This document shows, piece after piece, positions 33,643 through 42,853 of a stretch of DNA of 64,000 nucleotides. The position numbers and the translations under genes were made by a program. Position 1 is the first letter of the stretch; every line of letters begins with the position of its first letter. The DNA is from Polynucleobacter sp. HIN11 (lineage in GTDB: Bacteria; Pseudomonadota; Gammaproteobacteria; Burkholderiales; Burkholderiaceae), in the NCBI RefSeq assembly GCF_030297675.1, contig NZ_AP028142.1:496001-560000 (forward strand). Reading direction: 5' to 3'. A model generated the notes under the pieces. That model made no database searches. It saw only the letters and a list, made by a program, of their open reading frames with translations, and was not told the DNA's origin.

Positions 33643-34431
33643 ATGACCCAAGCAGCTACCAGCTCTACGCTTGCAGTTCCTGCCGTTGGTAGTGTTCCCA
33701 GGCATGTAGCCATCATCATGGATGGCAATGGTCGTTGGGCAACTAAACGATTTATGCCGCGCGTTGCTGGGCATTCAGAAGGGCTTGAGGCGGTACGTAA
33801 GGTGGTTGAGGAGTGCGTCAAGCAAAACGTTGAATATCTGACCTTATTTGCCTTCAGTTCAGAGAACTGGCGTAGACCCCCTGAGGAAGTGGGATTTTTA
33901 ACAAAACTCTTTCTGAAATCCCTTCGTAAAGAGGTTGCTCGCCTTGCTGAAAATAATATTCGTCTGAAGATGATTGGTGACCTTAGCCGCTTTGGAAGTG
34001 CGATTACCGAAATGGTCGAGTTCTCGGAAGAAAAAACGAAAGATTGCAATCGCTTAACCCTGACGATTGCCGCTAATTACGGTGGGCGCTGGGATATCTT
34101 GCAAGCGATGCAAAAAGCACTAGCGCAAAACCTACATCTTGATCCAGATGGCATTTCTGAGGAGTGGTTGGCCCCCCATCTTTCGATGGCCTATGCACCC
34201 GAGCCTGATTTATTTATTCGTACGGGTGGTGAGCAGCGGGTTAGTAATTTCCTCTTGTGGCAATTGGCATATACCGAACTGTATTTCACAGATATTCTTT
34301 GGCCAGACTTTGATGCCGCTGAATTACAAAAAGCATTTCTTTGGTATGCCCAGCGGGAGCGTCGCTTTGGTCGCACCAGTGCCCAGCTGGCGGAAGGGTC
34401 CAACCCCATTTCCCTCTCCGATGCCGTCTAA
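33643..34431 (+). CDS. uppS: Undecaprenyl diphosphate synthase (cis-prenyltransferase)
   Basis: A 262-residue enzyme that condenses isopentenyl diphosphate onto farnesyl diphosphate to make the C55 carrier for peptidoglycan and O-antigen. The catalytic motif is AIIMDGNGRWATKR (Asp27), with LTLFAFSSENWRRP, and C-terminal FIRTGGEQRVSNFLLWQLAYTEL. The N-terminus is about a dozen residues longer than usual before the catalytic motif. The start ATG at 33643 lacks a clear Shine-Dalgarno and lies between two hairpins, so translation may depend on ribosomes finishing frr. Confidence 0.96.
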   Translation: MTQAATSSTLAVPAVGSVPRHVAIIMDGNGRWATKRFMPRVAGHSEGLEAVRKVVEECVKQNVEYLTLFAFSSENWRRPPEEVGFLTKLFLKSLRKEVARLAENNIRLKMIGDLSRFGSAITEMVEFSEEKTKDCNRLTLTIAANYGGRWDILQAMQKALAQNLHLDPDGISEEWLAPHLSMAYAPEPDLFIRTGGEQRVSNFLLWQLAYTELYFTDILWPDFDAAELQKAFLWYAQRERRFGRTSAQLAEGSNPISLSDAV

Positions 34432-34436
34432 TTGGC

Positions 34437-35270
34437 ATGCTTAAAACTCGGATCGTAACTGCCATCATCATGCTGGCCATTTTGTTGCCAGTATTGTTTT
34501 TGCTACCCCCAATCTATCTCTCTGGATTATTTTTATTAATCCTAGTGGCAGCGGCTTGGGAGTGGAGTCGCTTGATTGCCCCCCATGCATCGTATGCAGC
34601 CTATTTTTATGCACTGGTGTGCGCCATGGTTGTTCTTTTCCTATGGCTCTTTGCAATCCCTACGGTAGAAATCGCATTACTGAGTATCGCGCTTGCGTTT
34701 TGGATCATTGGTATGCCAATGATCTTGTCCCAAGGGATTCATCTTTCGCTGTCACGGTGGCGATTTATTTTTAGCGTTCTTGGTTTCATTATTTTGCCGA
34801 GCGCATGGCTATCTTTGGATTTGCTTCGTGAAATCGGCTTGGGGTGGTTATTAAGCGCATTGATATTAGTTTGGCTTGCTGATATTGGCGCCTATTTTGT
34901 TGGCAAGTCCTTTGGTCGACGAAAGCTTGCAAGCCAAATTAGTCCAGGTAAGTCTGTGGAAGGGGCTCTCGGTGGCTTAGCCATATGTTTGGGGTACGCC
35001 ATTGGCTGCGCACACTATTTACCGGTGAACGATACCCTATTTGGATCGTATCAATCGAAATGGGGCTGGGGCTGGATGCTTCTCATGACTGCAGTTTTGG
35101 TGGCTTACAGCATCATGGGAGATCTATTTGAGTCGCAACTCAAGCGGATCGCAAAAGTAAAGGACAGCAGCCATTTATTACCAGGGCATGGTGGATTTTT
35201 GGATCGTGTCGATGCTTTACTGCCGGTCATGCCAATTGCTGCATTATTCTCGATAATAGTGAGAAGCTAA
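34437..35270 (+). CDS. cdsA: Phosphatidate cytidylyltransferase
   Basis: A 277-residue integral membrane enzyme that makes CDP-diacylglycerol from phosphatidate and CTP, the branch point for all phospholipids. I start at ATG 34437 (MLKTRIVTAIIML), 5 bases after the uppS stop; the open frame upstream is overlap. Seven or so membrane helices precede the C-terminal family signature, visible as SQLKRIAKVKDSSHLLPGHG followed by GFLDRVD. The length matches E. coli CdsA (285). Confidence 0.96.
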   Translation: MLKTRIVTAIIMLAILLPVLFLLPPIYLSGLFLLILVAAAWEWSRLIAPHASYAAYFYALVCAMVVLFLWLFAIPTVEIALLSIALAFWIIGMPMILSQGIHLSLSRWRFIFSVLGFIILPSAWLSLDLLREIGLGWLLSALILVWLADIGAYFVGKSFGRRKLASQISPGKSVEGALGGLAICLGYAIGCAHYLPVNDTLFGSYQSKWGWGWMLLMTAVLVAYSIMGDLFESQLKRIAKVKDSSHLLPGHGGFLDRVDALLPVMPIAALFSIIVRS

Positions 35271-35285
35271 AAAAAGACTTTGCTT

Positions 35286-36494
35286 ATGCACGACCCTATC
35301 GCCCGCAATCTCTGTATTTTAGGATCTACCGGATCAATCGGGATGAATACGCTTGATGTGGTTCGGGCTCATCGTGATCAATTTAGGGTAAGCGCACTCA
35401 CTGCTGGTCGGCAAATTGAACGTTTGGCAGAGCAGTGCTTGGAGTTCAGACCCAAGATCGCAGTGGTTCACTCGGCCGCTGATGCCAACACCCTAAAAGA
35501 ATTACTCGAAGGTAAAGGCCTAACGATTGCTGTGCATCATGGTGAGGCGGGTCTCATTGCCGCAGTCTCAGAGAGCGACTGCGATACCGTGATGGCGGCT
35601 ATTGTTGGTGCTGCGGGTCTTTTGCCCACCTTACGCGCGGCTGAGCTCGGTAAGCGGGTACTGCTTGCGAATAAAGAATCTCTAGTGATGTCCGGAGATA
35701 TTTTTATGAATGCCGCAATCCGAGGTGGCGCAGAGTTATTGCCAATCGATAGTGAACACAATGCAATTTTTCAGTGCTTGCCGCCGCACTTTACCAGTCC
35801 AAAAAATACTTCGAGCATGAAAGAACGTTTGGGGGTTGAGGAAATTTGGTTAACGGCTTCTGGTGGACCCTTTCGAAATACCCCAATTGATCAGTTGGCT
35901 AATATCACGCCAGATCAGGCATGCGCTCATCCAAATTGGGTAATGGGCCGCAAAATTTCAGTTGATTCTGCAACCATGATGAACAAGGGCCTTGAGGTAA
36001 TCGAGGCGCATTGGTTATTTGGATTGCCCCTCGAGCAAATTAAGGTGCTCATTCATCCGGAGAGCGTAGTGCACTCCATGGTGCGCTATCGAGATGGTTC
36101 GGTCATGGCTCAGCTCGGACAGCCAGATATGCGCACACCCATCGCATTTGGCTTGGCTTGGCCTAATCGAATTGATGCTGGTGTTGCGCCTCTCAATTTG
36201 ACTCAGTTATCTGGTTTGCACTTTACCGAACCTGATCTTTTGCGTTTTCCGTGCTTAGGTCTTGCCTTTGCTGCTGCGAGGCAAGGGGGGACAAGCCCCA
36301 CGGTTCTAAATGCTGCGAATGAGATTGCCGTCGCTGCATTTTTAGAAGGCCGCTTGCCATACTTGAAAATTGCGCAGGCCGTTGAGTTCGCGCTTAATCA
36401 GTTTCCCGGCCAAAAGGCAGGATCCTTGGATGAGGTTTTAACGGTTGATCGAGAGGCTCGCCTTAGAACCAGTGACTGGATTGCACGCCATTAA
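35286..36494 (+). CDS. dxr: 1-deoxy-D-xylulose 5-phosphate reductoisomerase
   Basis: A 402-residue NADPH-dependent enzyme of the MEP isoprenoid pathway, giving the isopentenyl units used by UppS just upstream. The NADPH motif ILGSTGSIGMNTLDVV, the catalytic ANKESLVMSG and IDSEHNAIFQ, the flexible-loop WVMGRKISVDSATMMNKGLE and HPESVVHSMV are all intact. A TTG at 35280 would add two residues; ATG 35286 (MHDPIARN) is more likely. The length matches the family (about 400). Confidence 0.97.
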   Translation: MHDPIARNLCILGSTGSIGMNTLDVVRAHRDQFRVSALTAGRQIERLAEQCLEFRPKIAVVHSAADANTLKELLEGKGLTIAVHHGEAGLIAAVSESDCDTVMAAIVGAAGLLPTLRAAELGKRVLLANKESLVMSGDIFMNAAIRGGAELLPIDSEHNAIFQCLPPHFTSPKNTSSMKERLGVEEIWLTASGGPFRNTPIDQLANITPDQACAHPNWVMGRKISVDSATMMNKGLEVIEAHWLFGLPLEQIKVLIHPESVVHSMVRYRDGSVMAQLGQPDMRTPIAFGLAWPNRIDAGVAPLNLTQLSGLHFTEPDLLRFPCLGLAFAAARQGGTSPTVLNAANEIAVAAFLEGRLPYLKIAQAVEFALNQFPGQKAGSLDEVLTVDREARLRTSDWIARH

Positions 36495-36496
36495 GC

Positions 36497-37621
36497 ATGG
36501 AAGCGATTTCAACACTTCTTTATTTTTTAATCACCATTGGGATCTTGGTGAGTTTTCATGAATTTGGCCATTACAGCGCCGCTCGGATGTGCGGGGTGAA
36601 GGTGCTGCGGTTTGCAGTTGGCTTTGGCAAGCCACTTCTAACTCTGAAATCAAAATCTGGAACCGAATGGGTCATTGCCGCGATTCCTTTGGGCGGCTAT
36701 GTGAAGCTTTTGGATGGACGTGATTCGGAGCAGCAGATATCAGCTGAAGAGCAAGCCGTAGCCTTTGATAACCAGCCCTTATGGCAGCGTTCCTTCATTG
36801 TGGCTGCCGGTCCGCTAGCGAACTTCTTATTGGCAATCATTCTGCTGGCGTTCATCTATATCAATGGCGTACCCCAATTACCTGCACAAATACAGGCGCC
36901 TGCTGAGCAAACCATGGCAGCCCAGTTGGATATGGAAAAGGGTGATGAGATTTTGGCTTGGAAGACTGCAGGCGATGACGAATTTATACCAATTGTGAGC
37001 TGGAATGATTTACGCTGGCGTTTATTGGATGCAATCACTGCGGAGCGTGGCTTCTCATTGGAGCTGGAGGCGGAGTCTGGTAAGCGCCACATCGTGGAAT
37101 TTAAGGCAGATGCTCTGCCTCGTCTGTCACCGGGTACAGATCCCTTTGCGCGTTTGGGCATCCTACCCATTCCAGGCAAAGATGCCGATGGAGGGTCTAC
37201 GTGGTTTGAGCTCCAGCTCGGTCCAATCGATTCTCTGGTTTATGCCAGTGAACGGGTTTGGTTGATTACCAAAGTCTCGACCCGAATGATGATTGGCTTA
37301 ATTACCGGGGAGACCTCCTTAAAACAGCTAAGTGGTCCGATTAGTATTGCCGATATGGCGGGCAAATCGGCCCAGTTTGGCTGGCAATCCTTCGTTTCTT
37401 TTCTAGCACTTCTCAGTATTAGTATTGGATTGCTAAACCTCATCCCTTTACCAATGCTGGACGGTGGTCAGCTCCTGTATGATGCATGGGAGTTGGTCTC
37501 TGGAAAGCGCTTATCCACTCAGTTGCAAGCGGTTTTCCAGCGTTTTGGCTTTATATTAATTATTGCGCTCACACTATTTGCTGTATTTAACGATCTACAA
37601 CGCTTATTTCTGTCTTCATGA
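36497..37621 (+). CDS. rseP: Site-2 membrane metalloprotease RseP
   Basis: A 374-residue inner-membrane zinc protease that cleaves transmembrane anti-sigma factor and leftover signal peptides. The zinc motif is HEFGH (His21, Glu22, His25) in the first helix; the third ligand motif is NLIPLPMLDGGQLL near residues 314-327. The middle periplasmic part (about 120-290) is shorter than in E. coli RseP (450 residues, two PDZ domains), leaving room for about one degenerate PDZ-like module. It starts 2 bases after dxr and overlaps bamA by four bases (ATGA). Confidence 0.94.
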   Translation: MEAISTLLYFLITIGILVSFHEFGHYSAARMCGVKVLRFAVGFGKPLLTLKSKSGTEWVIAAIPLGGYVKLLDGRDSEQQISAEEQAVAFDNQPLWQRSFIVAAGPLANFLLAIILLAFIYINGVPQLPAQIQAPAEQTMAAQLDMEKGDEILAWKTAGDDEFIPIVSWNDLRWRLLDAITAERGFSLELEAESGKRHIVEFKADALPRLSPGTDPFARLGILPIPGKDADGGSTWFELQLGPIDSLVYASERVWLITKVSTRMMIGLITGETSLKQLSGPISIADMAGKSAQFGWQSFVSFLALLSISIGLLNLIPLPMLDGGQLLYDAWELVSGKRLSTQLQAVFQRFGFILIIALTLFAVFNDLQRLFLSS

Positions 37622-39963
37622 TCCGTTTTTCGTCACTTCCTAACCGCCTGATGCAATATTTAGCCTCGTGCTTTTGCATCATTTTGTTGGCCAATGTAGG
37701 ATTGACTCAGTCAGCATTGGCTGCGGACTCATTTATCGTCAAAGACATTCGGATTGAGGGTTTGCAGCGGGTTGAGCCTGGTACCGTATTTAGCTATCTC
37801 CCCGTCCAAGTGGGTGAGCGTTTTACCCCTGAAAAGGCAGCTGATTCAATTAAAGCCTTGTATGCCACTGGATTTTTTCGGGATGTACAGATTCAGGCGC
37901 AAGGTGATGTCTTAATTGTGATTGTGGACGAGCGCCCCACGATTTCTCGTATTGAGTTCACGGGTATGAAGGAGTTTGACCCTGAAGTGGTCCGCAAATC
38001 ATTGCGAAGCGTCGGGGTAGCTGACGCACGTTTTTATGACAAGGCCTTAATTGATAAAGCAGAGCAGGAGCTCAAGCGTCAATATGTGAGTAAGGGATTG
38101 TTTGCTGCTGAGGTGGTTACAACGGTTACCCCAGGAGCTCGCAATCAAGTGGCGATCTTCTTCAATATTGATGAAGGACCAGTAGCCAAGATTAAGGAAA
38201 TTAATTTCATCGGCAATAAGGTATTTAGTGAGAGTACTTTGCGCAGTCAGATGCAGCTTCAAACCGGTGGTTGGTTATCGTGGTACTCCAAAGATAATTT
38301 GTACTCAAAGCAAAAGCTAACCGCTGACCTCGAGACCATTCGTTCGTATTACCTCAATCGGGGCTATCTCGAGTTTGTGATTGAATCCACCCAGGTTTCT
38401 ATTACCCCCGATAAGCGCGATATCTATCTAACCATCAGTATTCGTGAAGGCAATAAATTTACTGTCAAGAACATTAGTCTTGCTGGGGAATTACTTGGCA
38501 AGGAAAAAGAGTTCCAGTCTCTATTGAAGATCAAAGCTGGCGATACTTTCTCCTCTGCAAAACTAGCGGAAAGTACCAAGGCCATCGCTGAGAAGTTGGG
38601 TTCGTATGGCTATGCCTTTGCGGTGATTAATCCGCAGCCCGATATCCGACGTGATTTAAACGAGGTGGATATTACGCTGGTCATTGATGCCGGTCGGCGC
38701 GTGTATGTGCGCAAAGTCGAAATTACAGGGAACTCAAAGACACGGGATCTGGTAATTCGGCGAGAAATGCGACAGTTTGAGAGTGCCTGGTTTGATAGTG
38801 AAAAGATCCGAATTTCGAAGGAGCGGATTGGTCGAACCGGCTATGTGAAGGATAGTGAAATCACCACTTCCGATGTTCCCGGCTCCCCCGATCAAGTCGA
38901 TGTGAACGTGAAGGTTGAGGAAAAGCCAACGGGTGCGATTTCGATTGGTGCTGGATTTTCTTCTACTGAAAAGTTAATTCTGAGTGCAGGTATTAACCAA
39001 GAGAATGCGTTTGGAACTGGAACCAGTATTGGTCTTAATTTCTCGCTCGGTAAAATTAATCAATCCTTGGCCCTATCACAATTTGACCCTTATTTTACTG
39101 AGGATGGTATTAGTCGTTACACCGACTTTTTCTATCGCTCCAATAAGCCGCTGTATTACGTGGGTGATCCTGACTATCAGATCAAGTCTTTTGGTACGAA
39201 CTTGAAGTTTGGGGTGCCTTACACTGAGGTTGATCGGGTGTTCTATGGAACGGCGCTCGAGTTTTTTGATATTTACGTCACTCAAAATACCCCGCAACCC
39301 TACCAAACCTATGTACAGGATTGGGGTCAAACCATCCCCAGTCGTTTGCAAACCTACAATATTCCAGTGAATGTGGGCTGGGCGCGTGATGGTCGTGATA
39401 GCGCACTCATTCCATCAAAAGGTTCATTGCAACGCTTGTCTGCAGAGGTTGGAACACCATTGGGCAATCTTCTGTACTATCAGTTAAATGCCCAATATCA
39501 GCAATACCACTCATTTTCTAAAGGTAATATCTTGTCTTTTAATGGCGAGGTTGGTTATGGAGAAGCCTACGGTAATAAGCCATACCCCATTACCAAGAAC
39601 TATTTCGTCGGCGGTATTGGATCAGTTAGGGGTTATGCCCCGGGTTCCTTGGGTCCAACTTATTTCAACACCACAACCGGTACCTTCTTGCCAACCGGCG
39701 GTCAATCGAAGATCGTTACCAATGTGGAATATACCTTCCCAGTCCCGGGTTCGGGGGCAGACAAAACCTTACGCCTCTTTACCTTTGCGGACGGCGGTAA
39801 TGCCTTTCAGGACATCAATTTAGTCCTGAAATACTCTTACGGTGTTGGCTTGTCTTGGATTTCCCCATTGGGACCATTAAAATTTAGCTACGGCATACCG
39901 GTAAATGCACAGCCTACTGATAGAATCCAAAGATTGCAGTTCCAAGTGGGTACAGCGTTTTAA
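37618..39963 (+). CDS. bamA: Outer-membrane assembly protein BamA
   Basis: A 781-residue Omp85 protein, the core of the BAM complex that inserts beta-barrel proteins. A long signal peptide (ends ALAADS, about residue 36) is followed by five POTRA domains (FIVKDIRIEGLQRVEPG, ISRIEFTGMKEFD, and so on to about residue 430) and a C-terminal 16-strand barrel with the conserved VRGY motif (GGIGSVRGYAPGSLGP) and a terminal aromatic (QVGTAF). All parts are present and the size is typical. It is encoded just before skp and the lpx genes, as in most proteobacteria. Confidence 0.97.
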   Translation: MIRFSSLPNRLMQYLASCFCIILLANVGLTQSALAADSFIVKDIRIEGLQRVEPGTVFSYLPVQVGERFTPEKAADSIKALYATGFFRDVQIQAQGDVLIVIVDERPTISRIEFTGMKEFDPEVVRKSLRSVGVADARFYDKALIDKAEQELKRQYVSKGLFAAEVVTTVTPGARNQVAIFFNIDEGPVAKIKEINFIGNKVFSESTLRSQMQLQTGGWLSWYSKDNLYSKQKLTADLETIRSYYLNRGYLEFVIESTQVSITPDKRDIYLTISIREGNKFTVKNISLAGELLGKEKEFQSLLKIKAGDTFSSAKLAESTKAIAEKLGSYGYAFAVINPQPDIRRDLNEVDITLVIDAGRRVYVRKVEITGNSKTRDLVIRREMRQFESAWFDSEKIRISKERIGRTGYVKDSEITTSDVPGSPDQVDVNVKVEEKPTGAISIGAGFSSTEKLILSAGINQENAFGTGTSIGLNFSLGKINQSLALSQFDPYFTEDGISRYTDFFYRSNKPLYYVGDPDYQIKSFGTNLKFGVPYTEVDRVFYGTALEFFDIYVTQNTPQPYQTYVQDWGQTIPSRLQTYNIPVNVGWARDGRDSALIPSKGSLQRLSAEVGTPLGNLLYYQLNAQYQQYHSFSKGNILSFNGEVGYGEAYGNKPYPITKNYFVGGIGSVRGYAPGSLGPTYFNTTTGTFLPTGGQSKIVTNVEYTFPVPGSGADKTLRLFTFADGGNAFQDINLVLKYSYGVGLSWISPLGPLKFSYGIPVNAQPTDRIQRLQFQVGTAF

Positions 39964-39974
39964 TTGTAAGGAAA

Positions 39975-40508
39975 ATGATGATGATTCAGGGATTAATGAC
40001 CAAAGGGTCTAAATTAGTTATAACTGCATTCTTGACGGGTATTTGTTCTGTTGCTTTTGCCCAAGAGACTGCTCCTCGCATTGCGTTTGTGAACGCCGAG
40101 AAGATTTTTGTTGAGTCCAATATGGCAAAAGCCGCCCAATCGCGTTTGCAAAATGAGTTTGCGAAACGTCAGAATGAAATTCGGGATGGTGCTCAGAAAA
40201 TTAAAGCTGCTGCTGAGAAATTAGATAAAGAGGCTGCCGTGATGCCTGAGGCTGAGAGAATTCGCAAGCAGAGGGAGTTGGCCGACTTTGACCGTGAGTT
40301 GCAACGCAAGAATCGCGAGTTAAACGATGATGCCAATCAACGTAATGCGGAAGAGCGAGCAAAAATTGCTGAAAAGGCTAATCTTGCCATTCGGCAGGTG
40401 GCTGAACAGCGTAAGATCGATGTGATTTTTCAAGAACCCCCAGCGTACCTCAATCCAAGACTTGATGTGACCGATGAGGTTATCAGGGTATTAAATAATC
40501 TGAAGTAA
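39975..40508 (+). CDS. skp: Periplasmic chaperone Skp/OmpH
   Basis: A 177-residue periplasmic chaperone for unfolded outer-membrane proteins. The signal peptide ends SVAFAQE; the mature protein starts with the family strand RIAFVNAEKIF and continues into long charged helices (the tentacles). Three ATG codons in a row open the gene (39975, 39978, 39981). AAGGA at 39968-39972 is too near the first, so the second or third start (MIQGLMTKG) may be the one used. It lies 11 bases after bamA and 5 before lpxD. Confidence 0.93.
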   Translation: MMMIQGLMTKGSKLVITAFLTGICSVAFAQETAPRIAFVNAEKIFVESNMAKAAQSRLQNEFAKRQNEIRDGAQKIKAAAEKLDKEAAVMPEAERIRKQRELADFDRELQRKNRELNDDANQRNAEERAKIAEKANLAIRQVAEQRKIDVIFQEPPAYLNPRLDVTDEVIRVLNNLK

Positions 40509-40513
40509 TTCAC

Positions 40514-41587
40514 ATGCCAACTGCCATCGAGCTAGCCGAACAATTTCAAGTTAGCTTGGTGGGGGATGGTTCCCGATTATTGCGCGGGCTTGCTCCGCTT
40601 GAGCGAGCCCAATCTGACGAGCTCTCTTTTTTATCGAACCCTCTCTATCGCCAACAGGCACTTGATAGTAGTGCGGGTGCATTAATCGTCAGTGAAGCAG
40701 ACCTAAAGTTCCTGCAAGGGCACTCTCAGACTACAAAGACAAGTTATCTGGTATCAAAAAATCCTTATGCCAGCTTCGCTAAGATGGCGCAGTGGTTTGC
40801 GAAGCAAAGTACTCCAATCTACCCCCCAGGAATTAGTCCCATGGCAGTCGTGGATAAAACGGCCACGATTCCTGCCTCATGCCATATTGGACCCTTTGTG
40901 CAAATTGGCCCCGGTGTTCGTTTAGGAGAGCGTGTGGTTCTTCTGGGTCAAATTAGTATTGGTGAGGGCGCCGCCTTGGGTGATGATTGCCTCATTTACC
41001 CCAACGTTACGATTTATCACGATTGCACAATTGGCGATCGTTGCATTATTCATAGCGGTGCCGTGATAGGGGCTGATGGTTTTGGTTTTGCTCCTGACTT
41101 TTCAGCACATGGCGGTCAATGGCTCAAAATCCCACAAACAGGTGGGGTAAGGATTGGTCAGGATGTTGAAGTGGGGGCCTGCACGACGATTGATCGTGGT
41201 GCAATGGCGAACACCACGATTGGGGATGGCTGTAAGATCGACAATCAAGTCCAAATTGCGCACAACGTAGTGATTGGTGTTCATACCGTGATTGCTGGTT
41301 GTGCTGCCATCGCTGGCAGTACCACGATTGGTAATTACTGTGTGATTGGTGGCAATGCGAACTTTGCCGGTCATCTTCAGATTGCAGACCGCACCACCGT
41401 ATCGGGTGGCACCCCCGTGATTCGTTCTATAACGGAGCCCGGTACGCACATTACCGGTGTATTCCCATCAATGCCCCATTCTGCCTGGGAGCGAAATGCA
41501 GCGATTTTGCGCGGACTGGATAAAATACGGGAGCGGATTCGAAGCCTTGAAGGTAAAGCATCCGATTCGGTTAGTAAACCCGATTAG
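40514..41587 (+). CDS. lpxD: UDP-3-O-acyl-glucosamine N-acyltransferase
   Basis: A 357-residue enzyme that adds the second hydroxyacyl chain in lipid A synthesis. The N-terminal uridine-binding domain (to about residue 100) is followed by many hexapeptide repeats of a left-handed beta helix (CHIGPFVQIGPGVRLGERV) and a C-terminal helix. The catalytic-type histidine lies in NQVQIAHNVVIG, and the phenylalanine-rich GADGFGFAPDF loop is typical. Length is close to E. coli LpxD (341) with a slightly longer C-terminal tail. Confidence 0.96.
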   Translation: MPTAIELAEQFQVSLVGDGSRLLRGLAPLERAQSDELSFLSNPLYRQQALDSSAGALIVSEADLKFLQGHSQTTKTSYLVSKNPYASFAKMAQWFAKQSTPIYPPGISPMAVVDKTATIPASCHIGPFVQIGPGVRLGERVVLLGQISIGEGAALGDDCLIYPNVTIYHDCTIGDRCIIHSGAVIGADGFGFAPDFSAHGGQWLKIPQTGGVRIGQDVEVGACTTIDRGAMANTTIGDGCKIDNQVQIAHNVVIGVHTVIAGCAAIAGSTTIGNYCVIGGNANFAGHLQIADRTTVSGGTPVIRSITEPGTHITGVFPSMPHSAWERNAAILRGLDKIRERIRSLEGKASDSVSKPD

Positions 41588-41606
41588 TAACTTTTATGGA
41601 CATGCT

Positions 41607-42053
41607 ATGAGTCAAGCAGTGATTGATATTCACAAGATTCTGAAACTACTCCCTCATCGATATCCCTTTTTGTTGGTCGATCGGGTTATTGAGTTAGATC
41701 CCGGAAAAACCATCAAGGCATTGAAAAATGTCACGATGAATGAGCCATTCTTTCAGGGTCATTTTCCAGATTTTCCGGTGATGCCAGGTGTCCTGATTAT
41801 TGAAGCGCTAGCTCAAACCGCAGCACTCTTGACGTTTTCTGAAGAGCATGACCCGGAGGATGTGTATTACTTTGCTGGAATCGATGGCGCGCGTTTTAAA
41901 CGGATCGTATTACCTGGTGATCAGCTCATCATGCACGCTACATTTGAGCGCGGTAAGGCTGGTATTTATAAGTTTCAGGTTAAAGCGACCGTCCAAGATG
42001 AATTAGCAGCTGAGGCATCCATTACCTGTGCGGTTCGAAAGAAGAGTGTGTAA
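41607..42053 (+). CDS. fabZ: 3-hydroxyacyl-ACP dehydratase FabZ
   Basis: A 148-residue hotdog-fold dehydratase of type II fatty acid synthesis that also competes with LpxA/LpxD for hydroxymyristoyl-ACP. I start at ATG 41607 (MSQAVIDIHKIL), 19 bases after lpxD; the longer open frame is overlap with lpxD. The catalytic residues are His52 and Glu66 in GHFPDFPVMPGVLIIEALAQ. The stop shares a base with the lpxA start (TAATG). Confidence 0.97.
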   Translation: MSQAVIDIHKILKLLPHRYPFLLVDRVIELDPGKTIKALKNVTMNEPFFQGHFPDFPVMPGVLIIEALAQTAALLTFSEEHDPEDVYYFAGIDGARFKRIVLPGDQLIMHATFERGKAGIYKFQVKATVQDELAAEASITCAVRKKSV

Positions 42054-42847
42054 TGGCCACAATCCATGCAAGTGCCATCGTTGATTCCAAGGCGCAATTA
42101 GCCGATAACGTCGTTATTGGACCTTATGCTGTGATTGGGCCTCATGTCACCATGGGTTCAGGTTGCACGGTTGGTTCGCATTCCGTGATTGAAGGGCATA
42201 CAAGCCTTGGACAAGATAATCGGATTGGTCACTTTGCAGCCATCGGCGGCGAACCGCAGGACATGAAATACCGTGGCGAGCCAACCCAATTGATCATTGG
42301 TGACCGCAATACGATTCGGGAGTTCACGACCATTCATACGGGTACTGCGCAAGATCAGGGCATCACTCGAATCGGCAATGACAATTGGATCATGGCTTAT
42401 GTACATATTGCGCATGATTGCCAAATTGGTAATCACACCATCTTCTCAAGTAACGCCCAAATTGCCGGGCATGTTGAAGTAGGAGATTGGGCGATTCTGG
42501 GTGGAATGTCGGGTGTTCATCAGTTTGTTCGTATTGGGGCGCATGCGATGTTAGGTGGGGCCTCGGCACTTGTACAAGATATCCCCCCATTTGTGATGGC
42601 GGCGGGCGATAAAGCTGGACCCCATGGAATCAATGTCGAGGGCTTAAAGCGCCGCGGCTATTTACCGGAGGCGATTATGGAGCTCCGTAATGCCTATAAG
42701 GTTTTATACAAAGATGGGCTGAGTTTTGAAGAGGCAAAAGTTGCGATCGACGCCATGGCAAAGCAGCAAGCGGATGTCAAAACCCAAGAAGCCTTGCTTC
42801 AGTTTCATCAATTCTTAGCCGCCTCCAGTCGCGGCATTATCCGGTAA
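42053..42847 (+). CDS. lpxA: UDP-N-acetylglucosamine acyltransferase
   Basis: A 264-residue enzyme catalysing the first step of lipid A synthesis. It is a left-handed beta helix of hexapeptide repeats from the N-terminus (IHASAIVDSKAQLADNVVIG shortened here) with the catalytic histidine in YVHIAHDCQIGNH and the HQFVRIGAHAMLGG segment, then a C-terminal helical domain (GLKRRGYLPEAI). The length matches E. coli LpxA (262). It overlaps fabZ by one base and precedes lpxB by six. Confidence 0.97.
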   Translation: MATIHASAIVDSKAQLADNVVIGPYAVIGPHVTMGSGCTVGSHSVIEGHTSLGQDNRIGHFAAIGGEPQDMKYRGEPTQLIIGDRNTIREFTTIHTGTAQDQGITRIGNDNWIMAYVHIAHDCQIGNHTIFSSNAQIAGHVEVGDWAILGGMSGVHQFVRIGAHAMLGGASALVQDIPPFVMAAGDKAGPHGINVEGLKRRGYLPEAIMELRNAYKVLYKDGLSFEEAKVAIDAMAKQQADVKTQEALLQFHQFLAASSRGIIR

Positions 42848-42853
42848 CTGATT

